Of a stretch of DNA of 64,000 nt, positions 46,752 through 56,824 are shown in pieces. The notes under the pieces were generated by a model that was not told the origin of the DNA, did not search any database, and saw nothing but the letters and a program-made list of their open reading frames with translations. Positions within the stretch are counted from its first letter, which is position 1. Every line of letters starts with the position of its first letter. Made by a program: the position numbers and the translations under genes. This stretch comes from Vibrio salinus (GTDB lineage Bacteria; Pseudomonadota; Gammaproteobacteria; Enterobacterales; Vibrionaceae). The stretch lies in NCBI RefSeq assembly GCF_021272385.1, contig NZ_JAJSDZ010000005.1, positions 868,001 through 932,000 of the forward strand. Reading direction: 5' to 3'.

Positions 46752-46941
46752 GAAAGAACGTTTTTTGCTGAAAATTTTACCTATTACCCATACAATATAA
46801 GCTATTACTGTCGAGCATATATAAAAACAATCATTCGGCAGATGTACAGTTGACTAAAACCATCACCTTATGTGCGCATTAGAATAATTAAGACTAATCG
46901 TACGTAAGTTTGGTTGATAGCGATGAGACGCTTTTGGCTTT

Positions 46942-47988
46942 ATGATAAATATAAAAAAACTACTACTTACGGTATTCATTTTTTTTCCATTAATAAGTAC
47001 CGCAAAAGGGTTAAACATTTACCTCTGGGAAGATACACTTTCAGAAAAAGTTATTACAGACTGGGAACAACAGACAAAAGTTCCAATTAATCGGTTTCAT
47101 TTTGATAATGATGATGAAAGAAGTCTGTTAATGCTGAAAAGTGTCCAGCTTCCTTTCGATATCATCGTACTCGACAATGTGTCGGCTCAAATTTTTGCCC
47201 GGCAGAAGACTTTTGTCGACTTATCCGATCTCAAAGGCAGAGAAAACATCAATCCTAAATGGAATAAAGTATGTGGCTCTCATGCTATTCCTTATTTTTG
47301 GGGAAGTGTCGGCATCCTTTACCGCAAATCTATTTTTGGTTCTAATCCGCCAAAAACCTGGAACGACTTTATGAATCCTTCCCCCAACATAAGGGGGCAT
47401 ATCGGTATGATACAAGATAGTGTCGAAACACTACTCCCAGCCATGTACTCCATAGGGGCATCACCGGTATCAGATAATATGACCACACTAAAAACCGGTT
47501 ATGAAATGATGACCAATATGAGTAAAAACATTCTTACTTATGAGTATGCCCTTAGTTACGTTCGTAGTCACAAAAACAGAGATAACCTGTTTGTTGCTAT
47601 CGCTTACAGCGGAGATCAACACTCCTTAAACAAATTTTTCCATAATAATGACTGGAATTTTATTACTCCCAAAGGCGCCCCTTACCTCTGGTTTGATTGC
47701 ATGGCAATAAACAGCAATTCTGAACATAAAAAAGAAGCGAAAGAATTTTTAACCTATCTGACTCAACCCAAAGTTGCGGCCCAAAATGCATTAGATATTG
47801 GAGGTGGGACACCAAATATCAAAGCGCTTAAATACCTACCGGAGAACTATAAAAACAATCGTGCCATATTCCCTGCCCCCGAAAGGATGAAATACGCAAT
47901 TATTGACCGGGAGTTGTCACCACACAATTTAAGCATTAGAGCAAAAATAATTAACAGCCTGATTACACAACATGAAGCTCACCAATAG
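46942..47988 (+). CDS. nspS: NspS-like periplasmic polyamine-sensing protein
   Basis: PotD-type substrate-binding protein (348 aa) without transporter genes nearby. In V. cholerae NspS binds norspermidine and controls the membrane protein MbaA, so its role is signalling, not uptake. A signal peptide covers about 1-22 (KKLLLTVFIFFPLISTAKG). Mature landmarks are LNIYLWEDTLSEKVITDWEQQT, IPYFWGSVGILYRKS, GHIGMIQDSVETLLPAMYSIG and WFDCMAINSNSEHKKEAKEFL. The last 17 bp overlap mbaA, indicating tight coupling. Assignment rests on family resemblance plus the mbaA neighbour. The ribosome binding site is weak. Confidence 0.9.
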   Translation: MINIKKLLLTVFIFFPLISTAKGLNIYLWEDTLSEKVITDWEQQTKVPINRFHFDNDDERSLLMLKSVQLPFDIIVLDNVSAQIFARQKTFVDLSDLKGRENINPKWNKVCGSHAIPYFWGSVGILYRKSIFGSNPPKTWNDFMNPSPNIRGHIGMIQDSVETLLPAMYSIGASPVSDNMTTLKTGYEMMTNMSKNILTYEYALSYVRSHKNRDNLFVAIAYSGDQHSLNKFFHNNDWNFITPKGAPYLWFDCMAINSNSEHKKEAKEFLTYLTQPKVAAQNALDIGGGTPNIKALKYLPENYKNNRAIFPAPERMKYAIIDRELSPHNLSIRAKIINSLITQHEAHQ

Positions 47989-50287
47989 AATATTATTACT
48001 GATTGCGCCAGTCATTTTATTTAGCGCCGCAGCATCAACTTACATTATTTATGTAACACAAAAAGATGCTCTTATTAAAAGAACTGACAGCTATCTTCAG
48101 CTTAATATGGAGAAACTGGCCGGCTACTATACCCAGGCTAATTCTCTTCTGAGTAGTTACGCCTATACGTTGTCAAAAAGCGATATTATCCGACATTATT
48201 TTTTTCATGAAATTAATCCATTCAGAGAAATGGAGTTAGTTGATAATTTACATGAAACCATTAATACACTTCAGTCAAATAATACCAATTTTGTCGCTTT
48301 ATCTATATTAGATGGAAATAAAGAACCACTTTATTATGCAGAAAAAAGTGATGATCCATTTGCTAAAATGGATCCATTAATTCTGAAACATATAAAGGTA
48401 ATTTATGATACAAACCACAAGACTTCTTATGTCGGTTATTCCGAGAACTCTGCAGGTCAAGGCATACTACTTCGTTACGATGTATTAGATACAAAAACAC
48501 TGGAATCTCCACTGAGCTATAACCAGAATCAAATCTTTTTTGTGGTTGTCTACACGGTATTAAACGAATTTAATCATTTAAGAAAACAAATTGAATTCGA
48601 TAACAAAAGCTCAATATTTTTCTCACAAAAGAAGCTAAAGAAAAAAGGATTAGCTCAGGTAGTCCAGTTACAAAACGGTGTTTTTGCAACACTAGACCCT
48701 GCGCCTTTTATCCTGAAAAATAAGCTTCATGCCATTCAAATAGATCTGTTACTGGCTTTTTCCGTTTCTGCATTTATGACCGTCCTCTTACTTCTTCTGT
48801 TGCTAAACAAGCATGTCATCAACCCGATAACAAAGATGGATATCCAGCTACGGGAAGTTGAAAATAATAAACGAAGAAATATTGAAGTTTTAGGAACAAA
48901 TGATGAAATAGGCCGATTATCTTCGCGTTTCCATGCTATGTATTCAGAACTGGAAGATACTTACCGGCGAACAAAAGCATTGGCTGAAAACGATCATCTG
49001 ACAAAATTAGCAAACCGGCATCAATTTCAACGTCATGCTGAGATGATCATAGGACAAAAACAACATCACGTCTGGGTACTTTATATCGATCTTGATAATT
49101 TCAAATACGTTAACGATAAATATGGCCACCAAATTGGTGATACATTACTGGTTAATTTTGCTGACCATGTAAAAAAACTCTGCATCAGCTTTTCAAACAA
49201 ATACCAGACGTATGGTTTAGCTTCTCGTTTATCGGGCGACGAGTTTGCAATTCTACTCTATTCACCATTTGAACAACCGGATTGTGCAGATCAATTTGCT
49301 TCCAGCCTGTTAGAACCAATACAAAGTGGCGAAAATTCACCAATTGGAAATTTCCCGATAACTGCCAGCATCGGCATTGCCACCTATCCGGATGATGGTC
49401 AGCACATAGAGAAGCTTCTTTCTAATGCCGATACTGCAATGTATCAAGCGAAAAATGCCGGTAAAAACCAGATTGCCCATTACTCCCGTGAATTAGATAA
49501 AGTGGTCCAGCGCCGATCAAATATTGAAAGAGCACTACGGGCTGGTAACTATGATCAGGAATTTAGTCTGGTGTACCAACCCTATTTTACCTGTAAAGAT
49601 AATAAAGTATCCGGATTTGAAGCACTCCTTCGTTGGGAATCTGAAACTTTGGGAGAAGTATCACCCGATGAGTTTATACCAATTGCTGAACAAACCGGCT
49701 TATTTGCCACAATAGATAGATGGGTTATCCATCAGGCATTTAAAGAATTTCATGATATTCAGGCGGCTCTTGGTCATCCATATAAAATAGCGATTAATCT
49801 TTCTTCTGCTGAGTTAAACTCAATAAAGCTCGCCGATTATATAAAAAACTACTCTGCAAAATATGACATACCCAATCACTTGATTGAGTTTGAAATCACG
49901 GAAACCTTTGCCGCCGAAACCCAAAGCTTTCCTTTACTTCATGAATTGTCTAAACAGAAATTTGGGCTAACAATCGATGATTTTGGATCAGGCTACACCT
50001 CTATTGTTCAGCTCGTCCAGTATCCTGTCCAGAAAATCAAATTGGACAGAGTATTTCTCGATACTCTGATCGCTGGTAATAAGCATAATGTCGTTAAGCC
50101 TCTTATCGATCTCTGCCACTCTCAAAATATGAAAGTCACAGCTGAAGGTATTGAAAGCCAGGATATGAATACGTGGCTGGCAGATTACAATTGCGATTAT
50201 CTTCAAGGTTTCTATCACGGTCACCCACTGAGCTTGGAAGAAATTTCACAACACTACGGCACTAATCAAATTCAGGAGAACAGTTAA
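47972..50287 (+). CDS. mbaA: MbaA-like membrane c-di-GMP enzyme (GGDEF-EAL)
   Basis: Inner-membrane protein (771 aa) that in V. cholerae makes or breaks c-di-GMP according to the state of NspS and so sets biofilm growth. It has a membrane segment at about 5-25, a periplasmic sensing region (about 30-255), a second membrane segment (about 258-282) and a HAMP-like linker. The GGDEF domain (about 340-505) has SGDEF at 421-425 and no RxxD inhibition site five residues before it. The EAL domain (about 515-765) has Glu550 in EALLRW, plus NLSS, the EITE and DDFGSGYTS blocks, KLDR and AEGIE, so phosphodiesterase activity looks intact. Confidence 0.92.
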   Translation: MKLTNRILLLIAPVILFSAAASTYIIYVTQKDALIKRTDSYLQLNMEKLAGYYTQANSLLSSYAYTLSKSDIIRHYFFHEINPFREMELVDNLHETINTLQSNNTNFVALSILDGNKEPLYYAEKSDDPFAKMDPLILKHIKVIYDTNHKTSYVGYSENSAGQGILLRYDVLDTKTLESPLSYNQNQIFFVVVYTVLNEFNHLRKQIEFDNKSSIFFSQKKLKKKGLAQVVQLQNGVFATLDPAPFILKNKLHAIQIDLLLAFSVSAFMTVLLLLLLLNKHVINPITKMDIQLREVENNKRRNIEVLGTNDEIGRLSSRFHAMYSELEDTYRRTKALAENDHLTKLANRHQFQRHAEMIIGQKQHHVWVLYIDLDNFKYVNDKYGHQIGDTLLVNFADHVKKLCISFSNKYQTYGLASRLSGDEFAILLYSPFEQPDCADQFASSLLEPIQSGENSPIGNFPITASIGIATYPDDGQHIEKLLSNADTAMYQAKNAGKNQIAHYSRELDKVVQRRSNIERALRAGNYDQEFSLVYQPYFTCKDNKVSGFEALLRWESETLGEVSPDEFIPIAEQTGLFATIDRWVIHQAFKEFHDIQAALGHPYKIAINLSSAELNSIKLADYIKNYSAKYDIPNHLIEFEITETFAAETQSFPLLHELSKQKFGLTIDDFGSGYTSIVQLVQYPVQKIKLDRVFLDTLIAGNKHNVVKPLIDLCHSQNMKVTAEGIESQDMNTWLADYNCDYLQGFYHGHPLSLEEISQHYGTNQIQENS

Positions 50288-50290
50288 ACC

Positions 50291-50818
50291 ATGAAAACAG
50301 TCATTGTCGCATCACTTAATCCTGCCAAAATCCGGGCAGTCGAAAGTGCTTTTACTACCGTATTTCACGATGACGAATTTGATTTCATCGGTGTGAGTGT
50401 TCCCAGTAACGTCTCAGAACAGCCAATGACAGACCATGAAACTCATCAGGGTGCTTTAAACAGGGTAAAAAATGCCAAATTAAAAGAACCGGATTGTGAC
50501 TTTTATGTCGGCTTGGAAGCAGGATACGAAAATGGTTCAACTTTCGCATGGATGGTAATAGAATCTGAAATACAAAAAGGGGAATCACGTTCGGCCAGTC
50601 TTCCACTCCCTAAAACCATTCAGAAAGAGTTGCTGAAGGGAGAAGAGCTGGGTAATGTGATGGACGAATTTTTTAATACCTCAAACATTAAACAAAAAGG
50701 CGGGGCTATCAGCATTTTTACCGATGGTATCTTAACCAGAAGCTCAGTTTATCATCAGGCATTGGTCCTGGCTCTTACCCCGTTTTGTCATCATGAATTA
50801 TTTCTATCGAACAAATAA
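50291..50818 (+). CDS. yjjX: YjjX, inosine/xanthosine triphosphatase
   Basis: House-cleaning enzyme (175 aa) that hydrolyses non-canonical purine triphosphates such as ITP and XTP. It starts KTVIVASLNPAKIRAVESAF and has FYVGLEAGYENG and KGGAISIFTDG, typical of the YjjX/NTPase-1 family. It begins 3 bp after mbaA, so it may be cotranscribed with nspS-mbaA. Confidence 0.92.
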   Translation: MKTVIVASLNPAKIRAVESAFTTVFHDDEFDFIGVSVPSNVSEQPMTDHETHQGALNRVKNAKLKEPDCDFYVGLEAGYENGSTFAWMVIESEIQKGESRSASLPLPKTIQKELLKGEELGNVMDEFFNTSNIKQKGGAISIFTDGILTRSSVYHQALVLALTPFCHHELFLSNK

Positions 50819-50838
50819 CAATGGATGCTTTTATTTGC

Positions 50839-51138
50839 TCATTTCTCACTCAGAAGAAGGGAACTCAAAACGGATTTCTCTTCTTCTGAAATACTTTTAA
50901 GTTCATTTGAACCTCTGGTAATAGTTGCAACCCCAACACCCAATAACTGGCTAATCTGACGCTGAGACAACTCCCCTTTTAATAATTCGCAAAAGATGTT
51001 AATACGGGAAACCAACACTGCTCTTTCATCGGATGTCATTAACATTGTCAACAGCATTTCGTGCTGTCCTGATTCTACTGACTTTTTTGCCAACTCAAGA
51101 AATGATTGCCAATTTTCGTATTCTGGTTGTGACGACAT
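50839..51138 (-). CDS. trpR: TrpR, tryptophan repressor
   Basis: Helical dimeric repressor (99 aa from this start) that binds operators of tryptophan genes when tryptophan is bound. The helix-turn-helix GELSQRQISQLLGVGVATITRGSNELK matches E. coli TrpR closely. The frame also opens at a GTG at 51162, 8 codons earlier; neither start has a strong Shine-Dalgarno, and I prefer the ATG. I see no clear trp operator in the short region shared with slt. The order slt-trpR is the same in E. coli. Confidence 0.92.
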   Translation of the reverse strand: MSSQPEYENWQSFLELAKKSVESGQHEMLLTMLMTSDERAVLVSRINIFCELLKGELSQRQISQLLGVGVATITRGSNELKSISEEEKSVLSSLLLSEK

Positions 51139-51196
51139 AGTTGTACTCGTTGATTGATACACTCTCTTATTTTAGATAATTACAATCTAATTGGAA

Positions 51197-53161
51197 TCAA
51201 TATTTTGCTTTTAACTCTGATGGACTAAGAAATTCCCGGTTAGTATTAAGCAAGCTTCGATAATACGTTTCAAACATAAGAATATTTTGAACATACCCGC
51301 GGGTTTCTTTGAATGGAATACTTTCAATAAACCGATATACATCCAGAGAACCCGATGATTTATTTAACCAGTTATCAACTCTTCTGGGACCTGCATTGTA
51401 GGCAGCAAACGCTAAAATCCGGTTACCATCGTATTTTTTTAATAGCTCATCAAGATAGCGGGTTCCAATCTCAATGTTTTTTTCCGGGTCATACAAATCA
51501 GAACGCCGGCGATAATCCAGACGATACTTACGTGCTGCATATTTCGCCGTATTAGGCATAACCTGCATAAGCCCCCTGGCACCGACAGGTGATCTGGCAC
51601 TCTTATCCATAGCACTTTCCTGTCTGGCAACGGACATTAAAGTCACAGGATCAACATTATACTTATTCCCATAACGCTCGAAATCGTCTTTATATGCCAC
51701 AGGGAAACGAAGAGATAAGTTATCCCACATACTCGCTTTTATCGATGCAATAATACTGAAATGGTACCAATGTGAATCCCGGGCAAAATAAGCAAGAGCT
51801 CTTTTTTCAGACAAGTTAGCCCTAGACAATAACCAATACCATTCACTTTTTGCAGCAGACGCTTTATCCCGTAATACCAATTCTCGAATACGGGCAAGTG
51901 ATCTTTTAAAGTGCCCCAGCTCGACTCTTTTTTCTACATGAGAATCAATGCTGTATCTGGGAAGCTTATGTAAAACCGTTGCTGCTGCTGCACTATAAAA
52001 ACTCCGTTCATCGGTTAATTGTCTCAGGCGTTCCTTGCCTGAAACATTATCTCCTAAATGAATTTCTGACTGGGCTTTCCAGAATTGCCATCGTGATGAA
52101 TATACTTCTTTCCTGCTTAGCCGGTTAATCCAGTCGTTGATATCCTGCCAATTTCCTTTTTTAATCGCATAACGAATACGGCGTTCTATCAATTGATCAT
52201 CACCACTTTTTGCAATCACAGAATCCCGCCAACCATTCAGATGATTGAGAGACGTCGTATCAGCTTTGTACAGAAGTTGGCCTGCAACATTATTTTGAAG
52301 TGTTTTTAAAAATGTTCTGTTGGCCGATTGAGATAAATCAAGAGAATGGGAAAGGTCATTTAAAAGAGCATAAGCACTTTCAACATTTTTAAAAGCAAGG
52401 CGATTCAACGATAATTCGATTAACTTCCGGTAAAAACGATCCTGTTTGCCTTTACCAAAGACACCAACAATATTTTGAGGCGAGCGATAAGCTTTTAATA
52501 TTTTTTGAGCAAGTTGCCTTTTTTGCAAAGTAACCACTTTACCGGATAAATACTTCAATAATGAATATTGCCTATTTTCAAATGACAACAACATACGTTC
52601 AATAATTAAGTCATCCGATATTTTATGCTCTTGCTCCCAGTGAACAAAAAGCCCATCGCATTGTTTTGATACACTATGACCTTGTAACCAGAGCTTTTGA
52701 GCGCCTCTGAAAGCCGCTTTTTTCTGCCCCGTATGATAAAGAGCCGTATAATAGTAACACTGAAACTCTTCGCCTCTGGGTTCTGATTTTTGAAATACAT
52801 TGATAAGAGACCATTTTTTACCTTTAGCCAATGCTCTTAAGTAAGGAGCGCTAATCCGTGCTGAGAAGGGAAATTCACGGTGACTATCAATAAAATTACG
52901 CACCACAATTGGTGATTTTTTATCAAGATCGATTAATATGGCCCGGTAATCCAGATATGGCCGTAACGGGTAATCTGCCAGTTTACTTTCAATTTTGTAA
53001 TACTTAGAAACCTGTCGATTATCTAACCATTTCTGAGATTGATCGTACAGTGATCTCTGTTCTTTCAATGTCAGTGGTGCCCCTTTAACTGACATACTGT
53101 TCAGGCTGATCAGAAATGCAACAGCGGCCAGAACAACAATTCGGTTACTCAGAAATATCAT
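51197..53161 (-). CDS. slt: Slt70, soluble lytic murein transglycosylase
   Basis: Periplasmic enzyme (654 aa) that cleaves the MurNAc-GlcNAc bond of peptidoglycan to leave 1,6-anhydro-MurNAc, the substrate of the recycling genes at 60.5-63.7 kb. A signal peptide covers about 1-28. A long superhelical doughnut domain (about 30-450) is followed by a linker and the C-terminal lysozyme-like domain (about 480-620) with catalytic Glu515 in ARQESAMDKSARSPVG, then GLMQVMPNTAK and AYNAGP. It lies 35 bp upstream of the trpR coding frame on the same strand. Confidence 0.95.
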   Translation of the reverse strand: MIFLSNRIVVLAAVAFLISLNSMSVKGAPLTLKEQRSLYDQSQKWLDNRQVSKYYKIESKLADYPLRPYLDYRAILIDLDKKSPIVVRNFIDSHREFPFSARISAPYLRALAKGKKWSLINVFQKSEPRGEEFQCYYYTALYHTGQKKAAFRGAQKLWLQGHSVSKQCDGLFVHWEQEHKISDDLIIERMLLSFENRQYSLLKYLSGKVVTLQKRQLAQKILKAYRSPQNIVGVFGKGKQDRFYRKLIELSLNRLAFKNVESAYALLNDLSHSLDLSQSANRTFLKTLQNNVAGQLLYKADTTSLNHLNGWRDSVIAKSGDDQLIERRIRYAIKKGNWQDINDWINRLSRKEVYSSRWQFWKAQSEIHLGDNVSGKERLRQLTDERSFYSAAAATVLHKLPRYSIDSHVEKRVELGHFKRSLARIRELVLRDKASAAKSEWYWLLSRANLSEKRALAYFARDSHWYHFSIIASIKASMWDNLSLRFPVAYKDDFERYGNKYNVDPVTLMSVARQESAMDKSARSPVGARGLMQVMPNTAKYAARKYRLDYRRRSDLYDPEKNIEIGTRYLDELLKKYDGNRILAFAAYNAGPRRVDNWLNKSSGSLDVYRFIESIPFKETRGYVQNILMFETYYRSLLNTNREFLSPSELKAKY

Positions 53162-53300
53162 TATTTATTAATCCCTTAACAGGCACTACTTATTGCTACA
53201 AACGCATATTATTAAAGAATGGTGACAAATTGCATAGTCCCGTCGGAGTAAATTAACAAAAAATTCAAGTCATCTTAAAGTTAAACTTATAATTCCTCAG

Positions 53301-53313
53301 AATGAGACATTTT
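53301..53313 (+). repeat. AATGAGACATTTT motif, copy 3
   Basis: Third exact copy of the 13-mer, in the divergent slt-ettA intergenic region, 140 bp before slt and 105 bp before ettA. Here it is not inside a long dyad. Confidence 0.55.
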
Positions 53314-53417
53314 ACAGAGATAACAACCCAAACTTATTTTTCTGATGGTACAAAGCCACCCTAATTAGTATAGAATACTGCTTTTAATCTATAGGCAATT
53401 ATTAGGAACGATCGGCG

Positions 53418-55085
53418 ATGGCTGAATACGTGTATACCATGTCAAGGGTGAGTAAAATAGTGCCACCCAAGAGGCAAATTCTTAAAGATATTTCACTAAG
53501 CTTTTTCCCCGGAGCGAAAATTGGTGTTCTTGGCCTGAATGGCGCAGGTAAATCAACATTGCTTCGGATCATGGCTGGTATCGATAAAGATTATGATGGT
53601 GAAGCTCGCCCTCAACCAGGACTGAATGTTGGCTACCTTCCTCAGGAGCCGGTACTTGACGAAACCAAAACAGTTCGTGAAATCGTTGAAGAAGCCGTAT
53701 CAGATGTAACCAACGCTCTAAAACGGTTAGATGAAGTATACGCGGCCTATGCAGAACCGGATGCAGACTTTGATCTTTTAGCAAAAGAACAAGGTGAACT
53801 GGAAGCTATAATCCAAACCAAAGATGGTCACAATATCGGGAATGCTCTGGAAAGAGCGGCTGATGCCCTCCGGCTCCCGGAATGGGATGCAAAAGTTGCT
53901 AATCTTTCTGGTGGTGAACGCCGCCGGGTTGCTATCTGCCGTTTACTTCTTGAAAAACCAGACATGCTGCTTCTGGATGAGCCGACTAACCACCTGGATG
54001 CTGAATCTGTCGCCTGGCTGGAACATTTCCTGTGTGATTACAGTGGTACTGTTGTTGCCATTACTCACGACCGCTATTTCCTGGATAATGCGGCCGGGTG
54101 GATTCTGGAACTGGACCGGGGGGAAGGTATACCATGGCAGGGAAACTACACTTCCTGGCTTGAACAAAAAGATGACCGGTTAAAACAGGAAGCTTCTCAG
54201 GAAAAAGCACGCCAGAAAACAATCGAAAAAGAACTTGAATGGGTAAGACAGAACCCTAAAGGGCGTCAGGCGAAATCAAAAGCCCGTATGGCCCGATTCG
54301 AAGAACTGAACAACTCCGATCACCAAAAGCGTAATGAAACCAATGAGCTGTTCATTCCACCAGGTGAACGTCTTGGTGACAAAGTCATCGATGTCACCGA
54401 CCTAACTAAATCATTTGGTGATCGCGTATTAATTGATAACCTATCATTTAGCATCCCTAAAGGGGCCATCGTAGGTATTATTGGTCCAAATGGCGCGGGT
54501 AAATCAACTCTGTTTAAAATGTTAAGTGGTACAGAGCAACCCGATTCCGGCACGATTAATGTTGGCGACACCGTCAAAATAGCCTCTGTCGAACAGTTCC
54601 GGGACAGCATGAATGATAACAATACAGTCTTCCAGGAGATTTCTGAGGGTGCGGATATTATTCGCATTAATAACTTTGAAATTCCGGCTCGTGCGTATTG
54701 TTCTCGTTTTAACTTTAAAGGTGTTGATCAACAAAAAGTCATTGGTGAATTATCCGGAGGGGAACGTAACCGGGTCCACCTGGCAAAACTACTCAAAGCA
54801 GGTGGTAACGTACTGCTACTCGATGAACCAACCAACGATCTTGATGTTGAAACTCTGCGGGCATTAGAAGAAGCGCTCTTAGAATTCCCGGGATGTGCTA
54901 TGGTCATTTCTCATGACCGCTGGTTCTTGGACAGAATAGCGACTCACATTCTTGATTACCGTGATGAAGGTAAAGTCAACTTCTACGAAGGCAACTACAC
55001 CGAATACATGGAATGGCTGAAACAAACGCTTGGGGCACAGGCTGCAGAGCCTCATCGTATCAAATATAAGAAAATTGCTAAGTAA
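53418..55085 (+). CDS. ettA: EttA, energy-dependent translational throttle (ABC-F)
   Basis: Cytoplasmic ABC-F ATPase (555 aa) that binds the ribosomal E site and gates the first peptide bond according to the ATP/ADP ratio. It has two nucleotide-binding domains: Walker A GLNGAGKST and signature LSGGERRR in the first, GPNGAGKST and LSGGERNR in the second, each with LLLDEPT Walker B. The linker (about 245-310, KEKARQKTIEKELEWVRQNPKGRQAKSKA) is the P-site tRNA-interaction motif. The length equals E. coli EttA. Confidence 0.97.
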   Translation: MAEYVYTMSRVSKIVPPKRQILKDISLSFFPGAKIGVLGLNGAGKSTLLRIMAGIDKDYDGEARPQPGLNVGYLPQEPVLDETKTVREIVEEAVSDVTNALKRLDEVYAAYAEPDADFDLLAKEQGELEAIIQTKDGHNIGNALERAADALRLPEWDAKVANLSGGERRRVAICRLLLEKPDMLLLDEPTNHLDAESVAWLEHFLCDYSGTVVAITHDRYFLDNAAGWILELDRGEGIPWQGNYTSWLEQKDDRLKQEASQEKARQKTIEKELEWVRQNPKGRQAKSKARMARFEELNNSDHQKRNETNELFIPPGERLGDKVIDVTDLTKSFGDRVLIDNLSFSIPKGAIVGIIGPNGAGKSTLFKMLSGTEQPDSGTINVGDTVKIASVEQFRDSMNDNNTVFQEISEGADIIRINNFEIPARAYCSRFNFKGVDQQKVIGELSGGERNRVHLAKLLKAGGNVLLLDEPTNDLDVETLRALEEALLEFPGCAMVISHDRWFLDRIATHILDYRDEGKVNFYEGNYTEYMEWLKQTLGAQAAEPHRIKYKKIAK

Positions 55086-55114
55086 TTAGTGAACAATAAC
55101 GAATTATCCATAAT

Positions 55115-55143
55115 AAAAAGCCGCAAATATTGCGGCTTTTTTT
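55115..55143 (+). terminator. Terminator after ettA
   Basis: AAAAAGCCGCAA and TTGCGGCTTTTT pair around a four-base ATAT-type loop and end in a T-run, 30 bp after the ettA stop. Confidence 0.92.
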
Positions 55144-55223
55144 ATACTACATTCTACAATTGATATATCACTATATTTAAATCACTTTCGGGAGTTACTC
55201 CCGCTAACTTAAAAGAGATATTT

Positions 55224-55616
55224 ATGTCAGAATCAGAACGCCGCCGATTTGCGAGAGTTCTCTACCGGGCTCCAGCTTTAGTTACACAAGGGAGCAAACA
55301 TGTTGCAACAACCATTCAGGATCTGTCATTACACGGCATACTTCTGTCAGCCATCGATGAACCCGATTTAGACAATAAACAATCGATTCACGTTGAATTT
55401 CCACTTCCGGAAAGTGATATTGTTATTCAGCTTACTGCCAGTATTGTTGCAATGAATAAAAGCACAATTCGTGTAGAAGTTAAGCATATTGATATCAATA
55501 GTATTGCTCACTTAAAACGATTGGTTGAACTGAACATCGGGGATGACTCTTTACTTCACAGAGAGCTGGAACACCTATCCGAACTTGGCGAAGATGAACA
55601 CGGAGAAAACAAATAA
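55224..55616 (+). CDS. Small PilZ-domain protein (PlzA-like c-di-GMP receptor)
   Basis: A 130-aa protein made almost entirely of one PilZ domain. The c-di-GMP contact motifs are present: RRRFAR at 6-11 (RxxxR) and DLSLHG at about 36-41 (D/NxSxxG). An acidic C-terminal tail follows (LEHLSELGEDEHGENK). It corresponds by position to PlzA (VC0697) of V. cholerae. It lies near mbaA, whose product changes c-di-GMP levels, so both a source or sink and a receptor are encoded within 8 kb. Its downstream partner is unknown. Confidence 0.88.
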   Translation: MSESERRRFARVLYRAPALVTQGSKHVATTIQDLSLHGILLSAIDEPDLDNKQSIHVEFPLPESDIVIQLTASIVAMNKSTIRVEVKHIDINSIAHLKRLVELNIGDDSLLHRELEHLSELGEDEHGENK

Positions 55617-55641
55617 GGAAAGTCGAACGACTTTCCTTATT
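55612..55641 (+). terminator. Terminator overlapping the end of the PilZ gene
   Basis: AATAAGGAAAGTC (55612-55624) and GACTTTCCTTATT (55629-55641) pair perfectly over 13 bp around GAAC, followed by TTT. The left arm includes the stop codon of the PilZ gene. Confidence 0.85.
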
Positions 55642-55685
55642 TTTGCCTGACTAATGGTAACGAACTTTACCGACAGTTACCTGAA

Positions 55686-56813
55686 TCATCCACGATGAAT
55701 TGAGTCGTTGGCGTGCTTGAGTAAATTCTGACTTTCACTCATAAATTGCAAAGAGTAATCGCCAAACCAGTCACTGACATCCCGGAAACTGTCAACAAAC
55801 CTGTTTTTATCTTTATGATTCAGTAATTCAACTGCTTCTGTAAACCGCTTATGGAAACGCTGAATCATCTCGATATTTTCTTCTGATGACAGAATAATAT
55901 CACCATATAGATTAGGATCCTGTCCAAAAAGGCGCCCGACCATCATCAGTTCCAGCCGGTATATCGGAGAACTCACCCGCAATAACTTGTCCAGACTCGG
56001 ATTCTCTTTGGAAAGATGGTATCCATACACAAAAGAAGTAAAGTGTCTTAATGCCTGTATCAATGTCATTGAATGGTCATGTTCTTCAGCTTGAAGCTCA
56101 CATAAGCTTGCCCCCCAGATAGCACACTGATCAATTAGCCATTGGTATTGTTCTTTACTACGACCGTCGCAATGCACAATGACCTGCTTCGCCAAGCTAG
56201 GGACATCTGGCCCAAACATTGGATGTAACCCAACAACCGGACCTTTATGGGCATCCAACATGTGCTGTAAGGGCTTCTTCTTCACCGAAGTTAAATCGCA
56301 AAGGATGCAGTCTTCGGGCAGATTCGTTAATTTATCAATGACACCCAGAGTCAAATGAATAGGTACAGTAACAACGACCAAACCAGCATCACTTAACAAT
56401 TCATCAGCTTTATCCCAATCCTGACTTCCGAGTATTTTCACCTGATACCCGGATAACTTAAACATACGGGCGAATAAGCTACCTAACTGACCTTTCCCGC
56501 CAATGATGACAACAGGTCTCAACTCAGGTTTTAAACACTTAAAACCCGCATCCTTTTCACTGGAATATGACTCCCGCATCGTACGGCGGAGGATATCTTC
56601 AATTAATTGTGGAGGAACGCCCTGTTTCTCTGCTTCCTTTCTTCTGGAAGCAAGCATTGCCGCTTCTCTGTCAGGAGCATAAATTGGCAATCCATGTTTA
56701 CTTTTCACTTCCCCGACCTTTTCAACTAATGTCAGACGACGGGAAAGCAGCTCAACCATCAGCTTGTCTACTTCATCAATTTGATCACGTAATTCATCGA
56801 GTTCAACAGACAT
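55686..56813 (-). CDS. tyrA: TyrA, bifunctional chorismate mutase / prephenate dehydrogenase
   Basis: Makes prephenate and oxidises it to 4-hydroxyphenylpyruvate in tyrosine synthesis. The 375-aa protein has an AroQ mutase domain (1-90), a Rossmann NAD-binding segment ([18 protein letters not shown], about 101-118) and the catalytic His197 in GLHPMFGPD. It starts 11 bp after aroF and is controlled with it from the TyrR-box region. Confidence 0.97.
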   Translation of the reverse strand: MSVELDELRDQIDEVDKLMVELLSRRLTLVEKVGEVKSKHGLPIYAPDREAAMLASRRKEAEKQGVPPQLIEDILRRTMRESYSSEKDAGFKCLKPELRPVVIIGGKGQLGSLFARMFKLSGYQVKILGSQDWDKADELLSDAGLVVVTVPIHLTLGVIDKLTNLPEDCILCDLTSVKKKPLQHMLDAHKGPVVGLHPMFGPDVPSLAKQVIVHCDGRSKEQYQWLIDQCAIWGASLCELQAEEHDHSMTLIQALRHFTSFVYGYHLSKENPSLDKLLRVSSPIYRLELMMVGRLFGQDPNLYGDIILSSEENIEMIQRFHKRFTEAVELLNHKDKNRFVDSFRDVSDWFGDYSLQFMSESQNLLKHANDSIHRG

Positions 56814-56824
56814 TAACGATACCC

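Noticed and set aside
50813..50838. CAAATAA/TTATTTG repeat between yjjX and trpR as a terminator
   Set aside because: Weak all-AT stem without a T-run; no support for termination.
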